This document shows, piece by piece, positions 1 to 13,073 of a DNA stretch of 64,000 nucleotides (positions within the stretch are counted from its first letter, which is position 1; every line of letters starts with the position of its first letter). The DNA is from Hippopus hippopus (taxonomy: Eukaryota; Mollusca; Bivalvia; Cardiida; Cardiidae). The stretch is from positions 38,700,011-38,764,010 of the forward strand of contig OX328096.1 of assembly GCA_946811185.2 (NCBI GenBank), in the 5' to 3' direction. The translations under genes and the position numbers were made by a program. The notes under the pieces were generated by a model that saw only the letters and a program-made list of their open reading frames with translations, searched no databases and was not told the origin of the DNA.

Positions 1-179
1 CCCTAACTCTCATGTTACTAGAAATAGGTGTGTCAGAGACACGGATGCCCCCGCTAAATGGTATTGGTCACAGATATGTCATATGAGAGAATCAGTAGGT
101 ATTACAGAAAATTGTTGTTTTGGATAACAGCTTAGACAGGGTTAAGAAGGTTTGTTATATATATAGCCAAGCAGATAAA

Positions 180-385
180 AGATTATTTATACCTGATAAC
201 AAAATTAAGGACTGGTCCAAGTTGAAAGCAATATGCAGAAAATAAATTATATGGTTTGTATTGCATATGGTAGAAAACTTTGTGAGAAAAAGAAGAAAAT
301 GCTGGTTTTGAGCATTAACTTCTTTTTATTCAGCATTTTCCTTAATCTTTCAACTGAGGGTTACTTATACTCAGGATTATGAAGA
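180..385 (-). mobile_element. TTAA-MITE, diverged copy
   Basis: Arm B and core are recognisable (gaaaatgctggtttt near 297). The palindrome is decayed and the termini blurred. Confidence 0.55.
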
Positions 386-593
386 TCTTAACTTGAGGAA
401 TGAGAGTGAGAAATATAGCAATAATAATTACTTAGTTGGACTTCCTGTACGAGACAGGAACAAATTGGATCGAATATTATCACACTGGACTATAGTTGAA
501 GGATAGGTTGCAGCCTCAATATTCTCTGGCATAGTTCTTTGGATGAGTCTTTTTAAAAACCAAAACTGTATCTTCATATCACAATTCTGCTGA

Positions 594-1290
594 GCATGAC
601 ACTAGTACTTGTTAAGGAGAACAAGTGTGCTAAGTTTTTTGAAATCCATTGATAAATGTAGAAGTTATGCTCCACACAAGGTCAATTTAAACATTTGACC
701 TTCAACTGTGGCCTTGACCTTGGGCGTATCGAAACAAACTTTTTGCATGACACTAGTACTTGTTAAGGAGAACAAGTGTGCAAAGTTTTTTTGAAATCCA
801 TTGATAAATGTAGAAGTTATGCTCCGGACAAGGTCAATTTAAACATTTGACCTTCAACTGTGGCCTTGACCTTGGGCGTATCGAAACAAACTTTTTGCAT
901 GACACTAGTACTTGTTAAGGAGAACAAGTGTGCAAAGTTTTTTTGAAATCCATTGATAAATGTAGAAGTTATGCTCCGGACAAGGTCAATTTAAACATTT
1001 GACCTTCAACTGTGGCCTTGACCTTGGGCGTACTGAAACAAACTTTTCGCATGACACTAGTACTTGTTAAGGAGAACAAGTGTGCAAAGTTTTTTTGAAA
1101 TCCATTGATAAATGTAGAAGTTATGCTCCACACAAGGTCAATTTAAACATTTGACCTTCAACTGTGGCCTTGACCTTGGGCGTATCGAAACAAATTTTTC
1201 GCATGACACTAGTACTTGTTAAGGAGAACAAGTGTGCAAAGTTATTTTGAAATCCATTGATAAATGTAGAACTTATGCTCCGGACAAGAA
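594..1290. repeat. 152-bp tandem repeat, about 4.6 copies
   Basis: GCATGACACTAGTACTTGTT recurs at 594, 745, 897, 1049 and 1201. Units are very similar, so the array is young or homogenised. No frame is open across units. Confidence 0.9.
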
Positions 1291-1296
1291 TGGGAC

Positions 1297-1375
1297 ACAC
1301 ACACTAACACACACATGCACGCACGCACACACGCACTTACACACACACGCACACACTAACACAGACGGACACAGG
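1297..1375. repeat. CA-rich microsatellite
   Basis: Imperfect (CA)n with CACGCA and TAACAC variants, followed by a run of C near 1388-1400. Confidence 0.85.
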
Positions 1376-1678
1376 TAACTCTATATGCCCCCCCCCCCCA
1401 TTTCATGGCGGGGGCATAAAAAGGCGGAAGCTGCCAATATTGGCCGAATAGCCTTTACAAAAATGTAAATGTTTACCAATGAGTTAGGGGCCGTAGACCT
1501 TAAATTTGTTGTCTACATATACTTTCAATTAGTACAAGACTAAAAATTTCATTTGGTAATGACTTAAAAGACTGTCAAGATACATGTATTACAATTTCAT
1601 GTCATGCTGAGAGAATATCTGTACAGATAATCGTAATGTAGATCTCAGATCAGATTGCATATTTTGTTCAGTCTGATC

Positions 1679-1903
1679 ATACCACACAATCCCAACCTTT
1701 AACAACCCTGATAAAGAGACCTTTAGAAAACATTGCGGGAAAATGAGAAAATGCAGGTAACCAGCATTTTCTTCTTTTCCCACAATGTTTTCTACCCTAC
1801 CCAACACAAATTTCAAATTTTGAGTCACATTTATTTTGTTGTCTGTATATGGTTTCAATTTGGTCACATCCAAAAGTTTTGCTGTTGGTAAAGTTAGGGT
1901 TAA
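1679..1903 (+). mobile_element. TTAA-MITE, near complete
   Basis: Core palindrome present with GCAGGTAACCAGC at its centre. The right end abuts the next copy and shares its TTAA at 1900-1903. Confidence 0.75.
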
Positions 1904-2128
1904 CCCTTTACCACACAATAAAATTCTAGACTAGTCCAAATTAAAAGCATTTAAAAATGACCAGAGAAATATGGACCAAATGATGAACCCTGGTCTTTAA
2001 AAGGACAGAAAACATTATGGGAAAAGGAGAAATGCTGGTTACCAGCATTTTCTCCTTTTCCCATAATGTTTTCAAAAGCCTTATTCCATAGGGTTTTTAA
2101 AACTTGGGATTGTGTGGTAAAGGGTTAA
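1900..2128 (-). mobile_element. TTAA-MITE, full length
   Basis: TTAA at both ends (1900-1903, 2125-2128). The core has CATTATGGG in place of CATTGTGGG on both arms, a compensated change. Confidence 0.85.
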
Positions 2129-2411
2129 ATACCTGATCTGTGTTCAACTTCCCATATAGATGCGTTGCTGAGTTGTAGATTGTTCTGATAACTGCTGCTG
2201 ATAAAGTGTCTGCCATCTTTTCCAAGCAATGCCACTTTGAAACAATCTTGAATTGAAAACTCTAAAAACAAATTAAAAGAAAACCTCTGTATTTTATTTT
2301 GGAGGAGGGTTAGGGAGATGGGAGTGGGGAATTGTTGTGAGGCAGTTTATAAAGTTACTTTGTGTTGTTATTTTTTACTTTTCTGTTTTTTTCAAATCTT
2401 TGCTTGTTTCA

Positions 2412-2646
2412 TTTATCTCTTTACCACACAAGCAAAACGTAGACTTGTCCAAATTGTAAGTTTTTGCAGACAACAATTTATGTGTGGTTGAATTGATGGA
2501 ATCTGTATTTTATAAGGTAGAATTAAAACATTGTGGGAAAAGGAGAAAATGCTGGTTACCAGCATTTCCTACCTTTTCCACAATGTTTTCAGAAGGGATC
2601 TTTATCAAGGTCATGAAAACACGGGATTGTTGGGGAAAGGCTAGAA
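2412..2646 (-). mobile_element. TTAA-MITE, near complete
   Basis: Arm B first, core with GGTTACC centre. Terminal TTAA is degraded at both ends. Confidence 0.75.
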
Positions 2647-2671
2647 TACAAAACAACAGAACTTGACTGTT

Positions 2672-2899
2672 ATTGAATGGTGTTTTATGCCTCTTTCAAC
2701 ATTATTTCAGTCATATCACAGCAACAGTTCACATATTCATGTGTTTCATGGATTTTACCAGTACTAAGCTAGAGCTCTGAAGTGTCTTGCCCAAGGACAC
2801 TCCCATGAAAGGCCCAGTGGATCTAGTGCTGCTTGAATACAGGGCCTCCAGGTAACGAGTCCCACACCACTTTACCACCGAGCCACGCAGGACCCCGAC
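2672..2899 (-). mobile_element. tRNA-headed SINE (head type 3)
   Basis: Read on the - strand it begins with GGGTCCTGCGTGGCTCGG, where GTGGCTCGGTGGTAAAG resembles an A box. It ends in a tail containing ACTGAAATAATGTTGAAAG. The body includes GTGTCCTTGGGCAAGACACT. It lies between two MITE pieces. Confidence 0.6.
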
Positions 2900-2910
2900 T
2901 GGTCCAGAGT

Positions 2911-3090
2911 GGAAGATTTTCCAGATGACTAATATCATTCAAATAATGGAATTTGTCTGCGATAAGATAAAAAACACAGCAGGAAAAGGAAATAATGTTG
3001 GTAACTAGCATTTTTTTCTTTTCCCACAATGTTTTCAAAGGTTTTTTCCCAGGGTCTTTAAAACACAGGATTGTTTGTTGGCGGGGTTAA
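2911..3090 (-). mobile_element. TTAA-MITE, 5'-truncated copy
   Basis: Core and arm A retained. It ends at TTAA 3087-3090, which is shared with the next copy. Confidence 0.65.
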
Positions 3091-3315
3091 CCCTTCACCA
3101 CACCATCCCGAGCTTTAACAACCCCGAAAAAGAAGCCTTTTGAAAACATTGTGGGAAATGGAGAAAATGCTGGTAACCAGCATTTTCTCCTTTTCCCACA
3201 ATGTTTTCTACCTTTCTCAGGACATGTTTTAATTTTTCAGTCATACTGATTTTGTCGTTTGCAAATGCTTTTAATTTGCAATGACTTAAAATTTTGTTGG
3301 TTGGTAAAGAGTTAT
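3087..3315 (+). mobile_element. TTAA-MITE, full length
   Basis: Long intact palindrome with GGTAACC centre. Left TTAA 3087-3090 shared with its neighbour, right end TTAT. Confidence 0.83.
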
Positions 3316-3954
3316 AGGACAATTTAGACTATTTTTCTTTCCAAATTGTTGTTTTGGAAAGAATATCTGTGAGAAAAAAAACATTTTATGTTTAAGATTA
3401 CAATGCATAGTCTATTTAGCCTGATCTTAATCTACCTGTATAGCTTTTAACTTACCATGTAGATACACTGCTACTTGTAGATTTTTCTCATTATGGCCTT
3501 AGGCAAAGTGTCTGTCATCTTTTTCAAGTACTGTATTACCACTGCAAAGCCATGGGATCTTAAATTGAAAACAAAAAAAAACAACCTCTGGTTCCTTTTT
3601 TCTATCGGGGTGGGGATGGGGGTGGGCTAGTTGTAGGAAAAGTTGTTTCCTGTAACTTTATATTGCTTTTTTTCTGATTTATACACTTTAGATTGTTTTA
3701 AATCAATTTGACTATTTTTGGTTAACCTGTGTTTCTATTGTAAGTAAATCTTAACTTATGCAACTCACAATTCAATTTTTCTTACTCAAACCTGTGTTTG
3801 TAAGTGAGAAATGACCTGCTGCTGTAGAAAGCTGACTGTATGCATTCTCAGTGTGAACATTTTATTTTTGTACTGTTAATGCAGCTTTACTTATTTTTAT
3901 CTTCAAGCTTGAGGCAGTTTTTAGTATTCATTTAATCAATTTTTCTTTCTGATA

Positions 3955-4175
3955 ACAGGTTTTAAGATTTTTAGAATGGTCCAAATTGAAAGCAATTGCA
4001 GATGACAAAGTAAATGGCACTCAAATAAGAAAGTTTGTCTTTGAATGGGAAGAAAACATTGTGGAAAAAGGATAAAATGCTGGTAACCAGAATTTTTTCC
4101 TTTTTTCTCAGTGTTTTCAAAAGTCTTATTTCTAACAGTAATTAAAACACAGAATTGTATATTATAAAGAGTTAA
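3955..4175 (-). mobile_element. TTAA-MITE, diverged full-length copy
   Basis: Right TTAA at 4172-4175, left end eroded, palindrome imperfect. Confidence 0.7.
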
Positions 4176-4970
4176 TAAACCACACCCTTATTTGTTTCTT
4201 TCTTTTTTTTTTTTTTCAATTTATTTCATCTTAATATGAATATATACATGTAATCTTGATTTCTTTGCTCTTGCAAAGGAATCAATCTTAAACTTACTAT
4301 TCAAAAGACTTTATTGCTCGCATGTGCTTGTGAACTGCTGCTGTTGAAATCTGTATGCATATCTAACTTGTTAATCACACTTTTGTAATGTAACTTTATA
4401 TTTATTCCTTTATGTTTTCTTGAAACATAGAGTAAACTCTGTTTCTTATGTGTCAATATTTCTATTTTTCAATCAAAGATTCCTCAATAAGAAAGTACTG
4501 AAAATTTTAGGTTTATTATCTGTATCCTATTTCATGACTGTTGATCAACAATTTAAATATTCTTTGGTTTTTAAGTTTGTATCTAAGGTAACCTCTCCTG
4601 ATGTTTCCTTTGCATTTTACAAATGTGTATGTTTTAGTTCAAGCTGAAAATTGTATATGTATGCAAATTCCTGTCATTACTTAAAAAAAAAAAAAGGATT
4701 ATGGAAAATGCTTGCTTCTGATACTTTCTGCAATACTTTTGCCAGGGACAGGGGGTATCAGAAACAAACATATTCCCATTGAAAGCCTCTAAAGAAAAAA
4801 AAAACAATAATGATTTTTTTCAGTACTACATGTACAACTTTGCCTATAAATAATTCAAGTACACTGCACAGATGTGATTATTTGTTTGACCTACAGAAAA
4901 ACAACTTGTATAAACAGAAAATGAACATTAAGGTTTACTTTAATGGTAATGGTGAGTAAAATCATATTCC

Positions 4971-5180
4971 TAACTTTTTTCCAAATGACCATTTCATTTT
5001 GTCCAAATCGAAAGCATTTGTAGACTATATATTAATATGTGGCTCATATGGTTGTATTAGTCTTTAACAAGCTCATAAAGTATGTTGGCAAATAGAGAAA
5101 ATGCTGATAACAGTGTTTTCAATTTAAGCCTTGATCCTCAGGGCCTTTGAAACGCAAGAATATCCGGTAACGGTTCAATA
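4971..5180 (-). mobile_element. TTAA-MITE, old degraded copy
   Basis: Arm B (ttttgtccaaatcgaaagc) and a shortened core near 5095-5125. Confidence 0.5.
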
Positions 5181-5562
5181 TTAATCTACGGTACTTAAGA
5201 TTACACCCTTTTTTTTGCATTTGTGAGTAAAAATTAAGTTGTTGCTTTATGTATAAAGCTAACTGTTTGTTTGAACTTGGCAATGTCATTTTTTTGTATT
5301 GTAACTCCATTTTTTGTGTTAGAATTTAAAGCAGCAGTTCTTGTATTTCTATACCTTTTTTATCCCCAATGTTGTTTTCTTTTATTCATATATTCTTGTA
5401 TAATTTCTTTTCCCTGTTACCATTTTATTGTTTTTATTTTTTCTTTGTAACTTATTTTTTTCTAATTATTTTTATTGCTTTCTTGTCATGTTTCTTTAAT
5501 TTTTATTTTTTTTTTACTTCTCATGTTATTTTATTTCATTCCTTTTCAAGTTTTTCATTTTT

Positions 5563-7350
5563 ATACGCCTGTCAGAGACGGGCCGTATTATTGGATTACC
5601 CATGGCGTACGGGAAGGCGGGTGGACGGGCATCCGTCCGGGCTGGCGTCTGTCCGGGCGGGAGGGCGGCATCCAGTTCTTTGTCTGGAGCATAACTTTGT
5701 CATCACCAGTCCGATTGACTTGAAACTTGGCAATTGTGTTTGTTGCGATAATACGGAGTGCAGTGCGAAAGAACCATAACTCTACCTCGTGCTGTCTTTG
5801 AGTTATTTCCCTTTGATCATCATTTTTACAGCATTTTCTGCTTGTCCGGAATATAACTGTCATTTTTAGTCTGAACATCTTCAAATTCGGTATGCATGAT
5901 TGTTGAAAAATTACGGAGTGCAGAGCACAAGAACCATAACTCTTCCTAGCACGAATTTTGAGTTACTCCCCCTTAGATCTTCATTTTTATAGCATTTCTT
6001 GCATGTTCGGAGCATAACTTTGTTATCTTAAGTAGGAATGACTTGAAATATTGTATGCTTATTTGTTGCAATAATTGGAAGTGCAGTGCGCAAGAATTGT
6101 AACTCTACCTCCTGCTGTCTTTGAGGTATTTCCCTTTGATCGTTATTTTTTACAGCATTTAGTGCTTGTCCGGAATATAACTTTGTCATCTCAAGTCAGA
6201 ACGACTTCAGACTTGGTATGCATGTTTGTTGCAATATTACGGAGAACAGTGCGCAAGAACAATAACTCTACCTAGCACAGATTTTCAGTAATTCCACTTT
6301 GATCTTCATTTTTACAGTCCAGTTCTTTGTCCGGAGCTTAACTTTGTCATCTCCAGTCCGATTGACTTGAAACTTGGCATTTGTGTTTGTTGCAATAATA
6401 CCGAGTGCAGTGCGAAAGAACCATAACTCTACCTCGTGCTGTATTTCAGTTATTTCCCTTTGATCATCATTTTTACAGCATTTTCTGCTTGTCCGGAATA
6501 TACATGTAACTTTGTCATTTTTAGTCTGAACATCTTTAAATTTGGTATGCATGATTGTTGAAAAATTACGGAGTGCAGTGCACAAGAACCATAACTCTTC
6601 CTAGCATGAATTTTGAGTTATTCCCCTTAGATCTTCATTTTTATAGCATTTCTTGCCTGTCCGGAGCATAACTTTTTCATCTTAAGTAGGAATAACTTGA
6701 AATATGGTATGCTTATTTGTTGCAATAATTGGAAGTGCAGTGCGCAAGAATTGTAACTACCTCGTGCTGTCTTTGAGTTATTTCCCTTTGATCGTCATTT
6801 TTACAGCATTAAGTGCTTGTCTAGAATATAACTTTGTCATCTCAAGTCAGAACGACTTCAGACTTGGTATGCATGTTTGTTGCAATATTACGGAGTACAG
6901 TGCGCAAGAACAATAACTCTACCTAGCGCGGATTTTGAGTAATTCCACTTTGATCGTCATTTTTACAGTATTTCTTGCTTGTCCGGAAGGGAACTTTGTC
7001 ACCTCAAGTCAAATTGACTTGAGACTTGGTAAACATGCTTGTTGCAGTTATGAAAACTGCAATGCACTGGAGCCCTAACCTTACCTAATGCCCTTTTGGA
7101 ATTATTCCCTATTCATTATTTTTTTTTTTTTACAGCTTTTCATGCTTCTCTACAATATAACTGTTTTTTCATGTTGGAATGACCTGAAACTTTATATGCA
7201 TGTTTGCTTACCATTAGACATTCATGCCTATTTCAATCACTTACATGATTTCTGCTGCACTACTATTTTCCTCTACCTGCCCTTTACGATTATTATTCCC
7301 CCTCGACAACTGGCGGTGGGACGGGCGTATCTTGTGACAATTTGCCGCTC
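5563..7350 (+). mobile_element. long element with ~155-bp tandem units (first copy)
   Basis: Starts ATACGCCTGTCAGAGACGGG and ends GGCGGTGGGACGGGCGTATC then TTGTGACAATTTGCCGCTC. About nine units include TGTCCGGAATATAACTTTGT and ACTCTACCTCGTGCTGTCTT. ORFs of 60-136 codons inside shift frame between units and between copies, so they are not genes. Similar to non-autonomous, array-bearing elements known in bivalves; the exact class is not decided. Confidence 0.75.
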
Positions 7351-8783
7351 TTGTTCACAAGTTTTTTTTAATAAGATGTTTTGCATTATTATTATTACCT
7401 TTTTTTTTTTTTTGGTCATTTATAATAATATATATATTTTTTTTTTCTAGTTTAATTTTTTGGGTGTTTATTCTTTTCTGTATTTAGATATTCCTTTTTT
7501 TTTTGTGGTTCAGTGTTTTTGTTTTATGATAATTATAATACTCCTATATTTTCCTATATTCCTATCCTTTGTTTTGGTTCATTTGTGTAAATGTCCCTAT
7601 TTGGTGTGGAAAACCATTAGCTAAGACACATAGGGGATGGGACACTGATTACTTACATACTTACAGCTGAGACAGATCTGTTTTGCTTTGTGTGTTTTTG
7701 CTATTTTAAAAATCTGTTTTCAATGATAAATTATCAGTGTTCATGATCCACTATGACCAATACTCCATTCAATCAATCCCACAAATCTCCATAGGATGAA
7801 TGGAAATAACTACCCATGATTTACCCATTACATAGTTGATATTGAAAGTTGCAAATATGTTATTTACAAAATATTTATTGAAGTGTGCTTGAATTATGCT
7901 TTAACCGGAATGTAAATATTGTTGACACATTAAATGTGTAGTGTACTGGGATCATCTAAGCTAGAAGTTCATTAGTTATTAAGAAATGTTCCAATGATTA
8001 ACAAGTGTTCCTAGGCTTGCCAAAATTGTTGAAACCAAGACAAAACATCATTATCCTCATTTTTGCATTTGAACTTTGAAATAATCTAGCAACACTTAAA
8101 AATTGTGATGTCTTTGTTTTCCAAATGACACTTTGAAACATGACTGGAAATATAGTACATGTATATGACAAGTTTCTTTAACAATTAGGTCTATATGAAC
8201 TTGGACTTGGATGGTAAATTTCTTGGCTGGTAAAGTGTTTGAAACCAGCCTAGCATTTATGATCTGAACCACTGCAAATTCAAAGTAGATGTTTTCCTTT
8301 ACTGTTTTGATTTAACAGAAAAAAATAGTAATTCAAACATCATAAATGTAATGTATTGCTGTTGTCTATTCACTTTCTTAAATAACCTTTATGCAAATAC
8401 TTTGTAAGAAAAGCCCCTAAAATGAAATAGTAAGTATTTGCATGCTTAAGTTGCAACAGCTGTAGCATAAAGTATAATTTAATACATTACATAGAAAAGG
8501 TTGTTATAAGGTTTTCATGGTGTGGCTGGTTTTGGTATTCAAGGTATTCCAACAGCTGATTTGTATGTGTTACTACATTGAAATCAGACAATGTCAGTGC
8601 ATTTATATATAGACCAGCCAATGAATCTTTTAAAAGCACCAAGTCTTTGATTGTCCCCAATATCTATTTCATATTGATTCCCCAGTTTGATCCAAAATCT
8701 TTTTATAGAAAACATCTTTGAAATGTTTTTAAACCAACAGAGATTACATTCACACAGAAAGCATGACTTTGCTTCTCAATATA
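7351..8783. other. gene-free stretch
   Basis: T-rich to about 7560, then AT-rich unique DNA. No repeat or coding signal recognised. Confidence 0.5.
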
Positions 8784-9011
8784 TTAACTCTTTACCAAAT
8801 GACAAAATCTTAGACTTGTCCAAACTGAAAGCAGTGGCAGACGAGAAATCAAATGTGACTCAAACACTGAACTTTTCCCTATAAGGCTAGAAAACCTTGT
8901 GGACAAAGGAAAAAATGCTGATTATCAGCATTTTCTCCTTTGTCCACAATGGTTTCAAAATTCTTCCTCTTCAGGGTCATTAAAACTCAGGATTATGTGG
9001 TAAAGAGTTAA
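8784..9011 (-). mobile_element. TTAA-MITE, full length
   Basis: TTAA at 8784-8787 and 9008-9011. The core variant TTGTGGACAAAGG is mirrored in the other arm (CCTTTGTCCACAA), so the palindrome is preserved by matching changes. Confidence 0.87.
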
Positions 9012-9158
9012 ATACACAATACAACCTAACCTAATAATGATAAATAAAAATACCCTCTTTATTACAAAGGTCAGCAAGAGATGCATTTATAGACAGTCAG
9101 ATCACATAAAATTGAAACCTACATGTACTATAATGAGGAATAGAAAAGCTTTGCTATT

Positions 9159-9387
9159 TTAACCCTTTGCCACACAACAAAAAATTGTACCATTCCAAAT
9201 TGAAAGCTTTTGCGGCAGACGATTTCAATATTGCTCAAATGATGTGATTTTCATTTGATAGGGTAGAAAAAAATGTGGGAAAAGGAGAAAATGCTGGTTA
9301 ACAGCATTTTCTCCTTTTTCCTCTATGTTTTCATCAGGCTTCTTCCTGAGGGTCGTTAAAAGTTGGCATTGTGTGGTAAAGGGTTAA
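9159..9387 (-). mobile_element. TTAA-MITE, full length
   Basis: 229 bp with TTAA at 9159-9162 and 9384-9387. The core centre is GGTTAACA. Confidence 0.87.
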
Positions 9388-9639
9388 ATCAAATGTGAAA
9401 GAAAGGAAATGAATGAATAAATGAATAAATAAATGAAAAATTTAGGACAATGATAATAAGTTAATTTGATCAAGGAAAATTTCAAAAGAAAAAATAAATA
9501 TAAGTACATTAATGTAGATCTAATATAAATACATGTATAAAGATAAATGTACAGTACCATTAAGCTCTACATATCTATTTTATATACCCTTCAAGTACCA
9601 AACAAACTATGTAGACATGGAACAGAGGCCAGAAAAAAT

Positions 9640-9768
9640 GTCATTCTAATGCTGAACTTTACTCAATAGGTAGAGCAGATCTAAGAGCAGGCTACATTAT
9701 ACAGTCTGATCCTGATCTGCACTAGCCTGAAAAAATCTAAAGTTGTGAGAAGCACTTGACAGGTTAAG
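9640..9768. mobile_element. second-family TTAA repeat, fragment
   Basis: ACAGTCTGATCCTGATCTGC and a GCACTTGACAGGTTAA end. Confidence 0.45.
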
Positions 9769-9839
9769 ATCCTTTTCATTCCAAATTACATGAACCTTAT
9801 ATACATTGACACACACACACACAAAAACTGTGTGGTCTT

Positions 9840-10066
9840 TTAAACCCAGTACCAAACAATCATAAGTTTTAAAGCCCAAAAGGAAGGCTTTTGCAAACAG
9901 TGTGGGAAAAGACGAAAATGCTAGTAACCAGAATTTTCTCCTTTTCCCTCAATGTTTTCCACCCTTTCAAGGGCAGGTCTTATCTTTTGTGCTGTATTAG
10001 TGATGGTGTCTGCAAAGGCTTTTAATTTTGAAAAGTCTGCAATTTTGTTGTTTGGTACAGAGATAA
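9840..10066 (+). mobile_element. TTAA-MITE, diverged
   Basis: Both arms and core present with several mismatches. The right end ACAGAGATAA has lost TTAA. Confidence 0.72.
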
Positions 10067-10245
10067 GTATGAAAGGCCAAAAATCTATATATTGTCTTCG
10101 TCAGTCTAAAGGTAAGATAAATGCATTCACATAACTTGTGAAAATGGATCTTTTTTTTCACTGATAAAATTGTTTTTCAGTGACATGTACTTTGCTTTTG
10201 ATAAAAGGGCTCAGATAAGGTTAACTTTGCAAATGAAACACAGCT

Positions 10246-10447
10246 GCTGCCCCTGAATAGACCGGCAAACCTTTCTGACTTGCCTTGATCTATCATTGGT
10301 GACAGTTTATCTCTATATTTTTGTTTGTTCATGATTAAAAAATCTTGCTGCCCCTGAATAGACTGACAAACCTTTCTGACTTGCCTTGATCCGTCATTGG
10401 TGACAGTTTATCTCTATATTTTTGGTTGTTTATGATAAAAAAATCTT
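10246..10447. repeat. two-copy tandem duplication, 101 bp
   Basis: GCTGCCCCTGAATAGAC begins at 10246 and again at 10347. The copies are almost identical. Confidence 0.85.
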
Positions 10448-11290
10448 GGTCAAAAGACAAATTTTTCCTGGATGCCACCCAGTAATCAACTCTGTCCTGA
10501 CTACATGTATCTCTCTGCTGTGTTTCCTGGATTCTAACCAGTCCAAGGTAATCATCAATTGGGCAAGGACAACCTTTCTGAGCAATGAAGTATAAAACTA
10601 ATTTTGTTTCATGTATTCTAATTTGTAACTTATTTTTTCAAAAAAAGATAAGTATACTTAATACAAGCCATTTTCAGAATTTACATGAACAGATTTTACT
10701 TACTTACCAAGCTATCATTCAAATTCTGCTTTTTTTTTATGATCAGTCTTATCAAAGTTGGATTTAAGATCCTTAACATCAAAAACTGTGTGAGCTAATG
10801 AATTATTTCTTGTTTACTTCTGGATCTAAGATCCTCTACATCAAAAATTGTATGAGATAAAGAATTAATATTTCTAAGATCCTTAGCAACACAGGAATTG
10901 CTTGGGACTTGGGTAAAAAGAAATGCAGTGTTCATTTCAGAACAAGTTTCTGTACAAAAAAAGATAGTATAAAATCAATGCAACAAGAAGTTAATGGTTG
11001 GCTGGGTGGGCCACAAAAAGGGTAATCAGGTGCAGTAACAATTACTTGCCTGTTGATCTCCAGTTTCTCTAAAATTAAATTTTTGCAGTATTTGTTCAAC
11101 ATTGAAAGTATTATTTTGATTTTTATTCGCTCATATTTACAAATCTTTAATTTTTATTGAAACTGTCTTTCCATGTTTTGGTCAGTTTCCATAAAAGTAT
11201 TTTACCTCAATTAGCTTGGCCCATGCAAAAATGATTTAGGAGCCAAGAGCCCACCTCAGACAAAAACTAAAATGAACCCTGCAGAAAAAG
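10448..11290. other. gene-free stretch with a short duplication
   Basis: 10760-10807 and 10822-10870 repeat AAGATCCTTAACATCAAAAA-type sequence. Otherwise unique. Confidence 0.45.
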
Positions 11291-11502
11291 ATCTTTACCA
11301 AATGATAAATTGGATTTGTCTACTTGGAAACACTGCAGATGACATATTACATGTGGCTCAAATGCTGCAAATTATCTTTGTAGGTAGCAAAACACTGTGA
11401 ATAAAGAAAAAAATGTTGTTCCTCTTTTTCTCACAATGTTTTTAAAAGTCTTAATATTTCTTTAGGATTACAATGAAGCAGGATCATTTGGTAAAGTGTT
11501 AA
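11291..11502 (-). mobile_element. TTAA-MITE, core partly deleted
   Basis: Right TTAA at 11499-11502. One side of the palindrome is shortened (aatgttgttcc). Confidence 0.65.
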
Positions 11503-13042
11503 ACAAGGCATATAATAATAGATCAGAAAAACAAACTAAGAGTAGTAAGAAATTACATGCACTTTCATTTTTAGGAGTTAAAATCCTCAACATATAATAA
11601 GGTATGCTGACAATACCTTGGTGGCTATTACAAATCCATTTGGTTTACTAACTCTCAAACATGTTTTTAACTTAATGTGTGTCTTACAGACACACATCAT
11701 GTTAGGATACCTCAAAATGTATCAAACCTATCAATTTCATAAACATGGTGCTGATTTAAAAGATTCATCTGTTGTAAACTTTTTATGTTTTCTGTTACCT
11801 GTCAACTAATGAAATACTTTGAATACATTGGCCACAAACTTAAAACTTTAAAAACTTGGACACAGTTCTTCTACAAGAGTCTATTCTGCTCTACTCGGTA
11901 ACTCAAAAGCCATTGATGAACATTGTATTAGCCAAAACTTTAAGAGTCATTTGAGCAAAATAATAGTAAGAGTCAGAACTATAATTTAAGGAGTCATGCC
12001 CAATACAAATGCTTTCATGCAAATTCTTGACACATTACATCCTTATTATTTGTATGTAGCTGTTAAACACTGAATGAAATTTGGTGCTAAGTCACTATTA
12101 TTTTGAGGACAATAATTATGTAATTCATAATTAATAAAATAGATGTTTTTTAGTCAATAGAAGGCCACTTGTTCACCAGCAGTTGGTCCATACTGTCACT
12201 TGGGTTAAGAAACATGTCCTTTACTGATCTGTTTCTCACAGAAAATCTAAATCATATTCATGAGTATACCTGACTGTAATTGGTCTAGATCTAATCATTT
12301 CTACATAAAGTGACAATTAAGTATTTGTGATTCATAAAAATCAACAAAGTTTAGCCTCAATAATCTATGTAAAATCATAAATGATGCAGTAATGTGTGTG
12401 ATGTAGTAACTGCTAAATTATTGTGGTTGTCCCATCCACAATACCCTACTTTTAGATGAATTCTTAGACAATCACGTGTAAAAACATATATATTTAGGAC
12501 AAAGACAACCACTTTAGAGTTTTAATATGCAATATAGCGAGACCTATAAATAACTGTTGACTGATCTACCAGTCTGCATGATCAATGTAATGTGACTTAT
12601 CTATGATAGTGTCAGATGATTGATAGTTAATTTCCTATTTTAATGAAGCATCTTTGCAAATAATGCTAGTCATATTGACATTTATATGCAGTGAGTTTTT
12701 TTGGTGGTTGGGTTGTAGCAAGAAGGGGGTGGTCAAGGAGCATCATCAAGTTTTCACAAGAAGTAGATCTACGTAGTCTTAGAACCATCAAGGGTGTTAC
12801 AGGATATAAGAGACAACGTAAGAATATGCATAAACTGATGTCATGAGGGTCAGAATATATCTGGAACTGCTTTAAGATGGTTTGTCTTAGAGACTGATAA
12901 CGTATGTTGCATCAACATGGCAATCTTAAGGTTTAGCAAGACAATATTTGTTGGCCATTTTGGGTTTTTTGGTTAAGTATTAATCTGTATTGATTTATTT
13001 AGTATAATTGAAATTATTTAAAAAAAAAAAAAACACCGGCGC

Positions 13043-13073
<31 letters not shown>

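Larger units (their letters stand above)
1..1420. mobile_element. probable long element with tandem array, CA tract and terminal hairpin
   Basis: GATGCCCCCGC near 45 and GGCGGGGGCATA at 1405-1417 look like inverted ends. Between them lie a MITE, unique DNA, a 152-bp array and a CA-rich tract. The left boundary is uncertain because the window starts there. Confidence 0.45.

Noticed and set aside
594..1290. CRISPR-like regular repeats
   Set aside because: Units are contiguous 152-bp tandem repeats without spacers in eukaryotic DNA.
5369..6916. Cluster of 60-136-codon ORFs on both strands
   Set aside because: They fall in diverged tandem units and change frame from unit to unit and between element copies.
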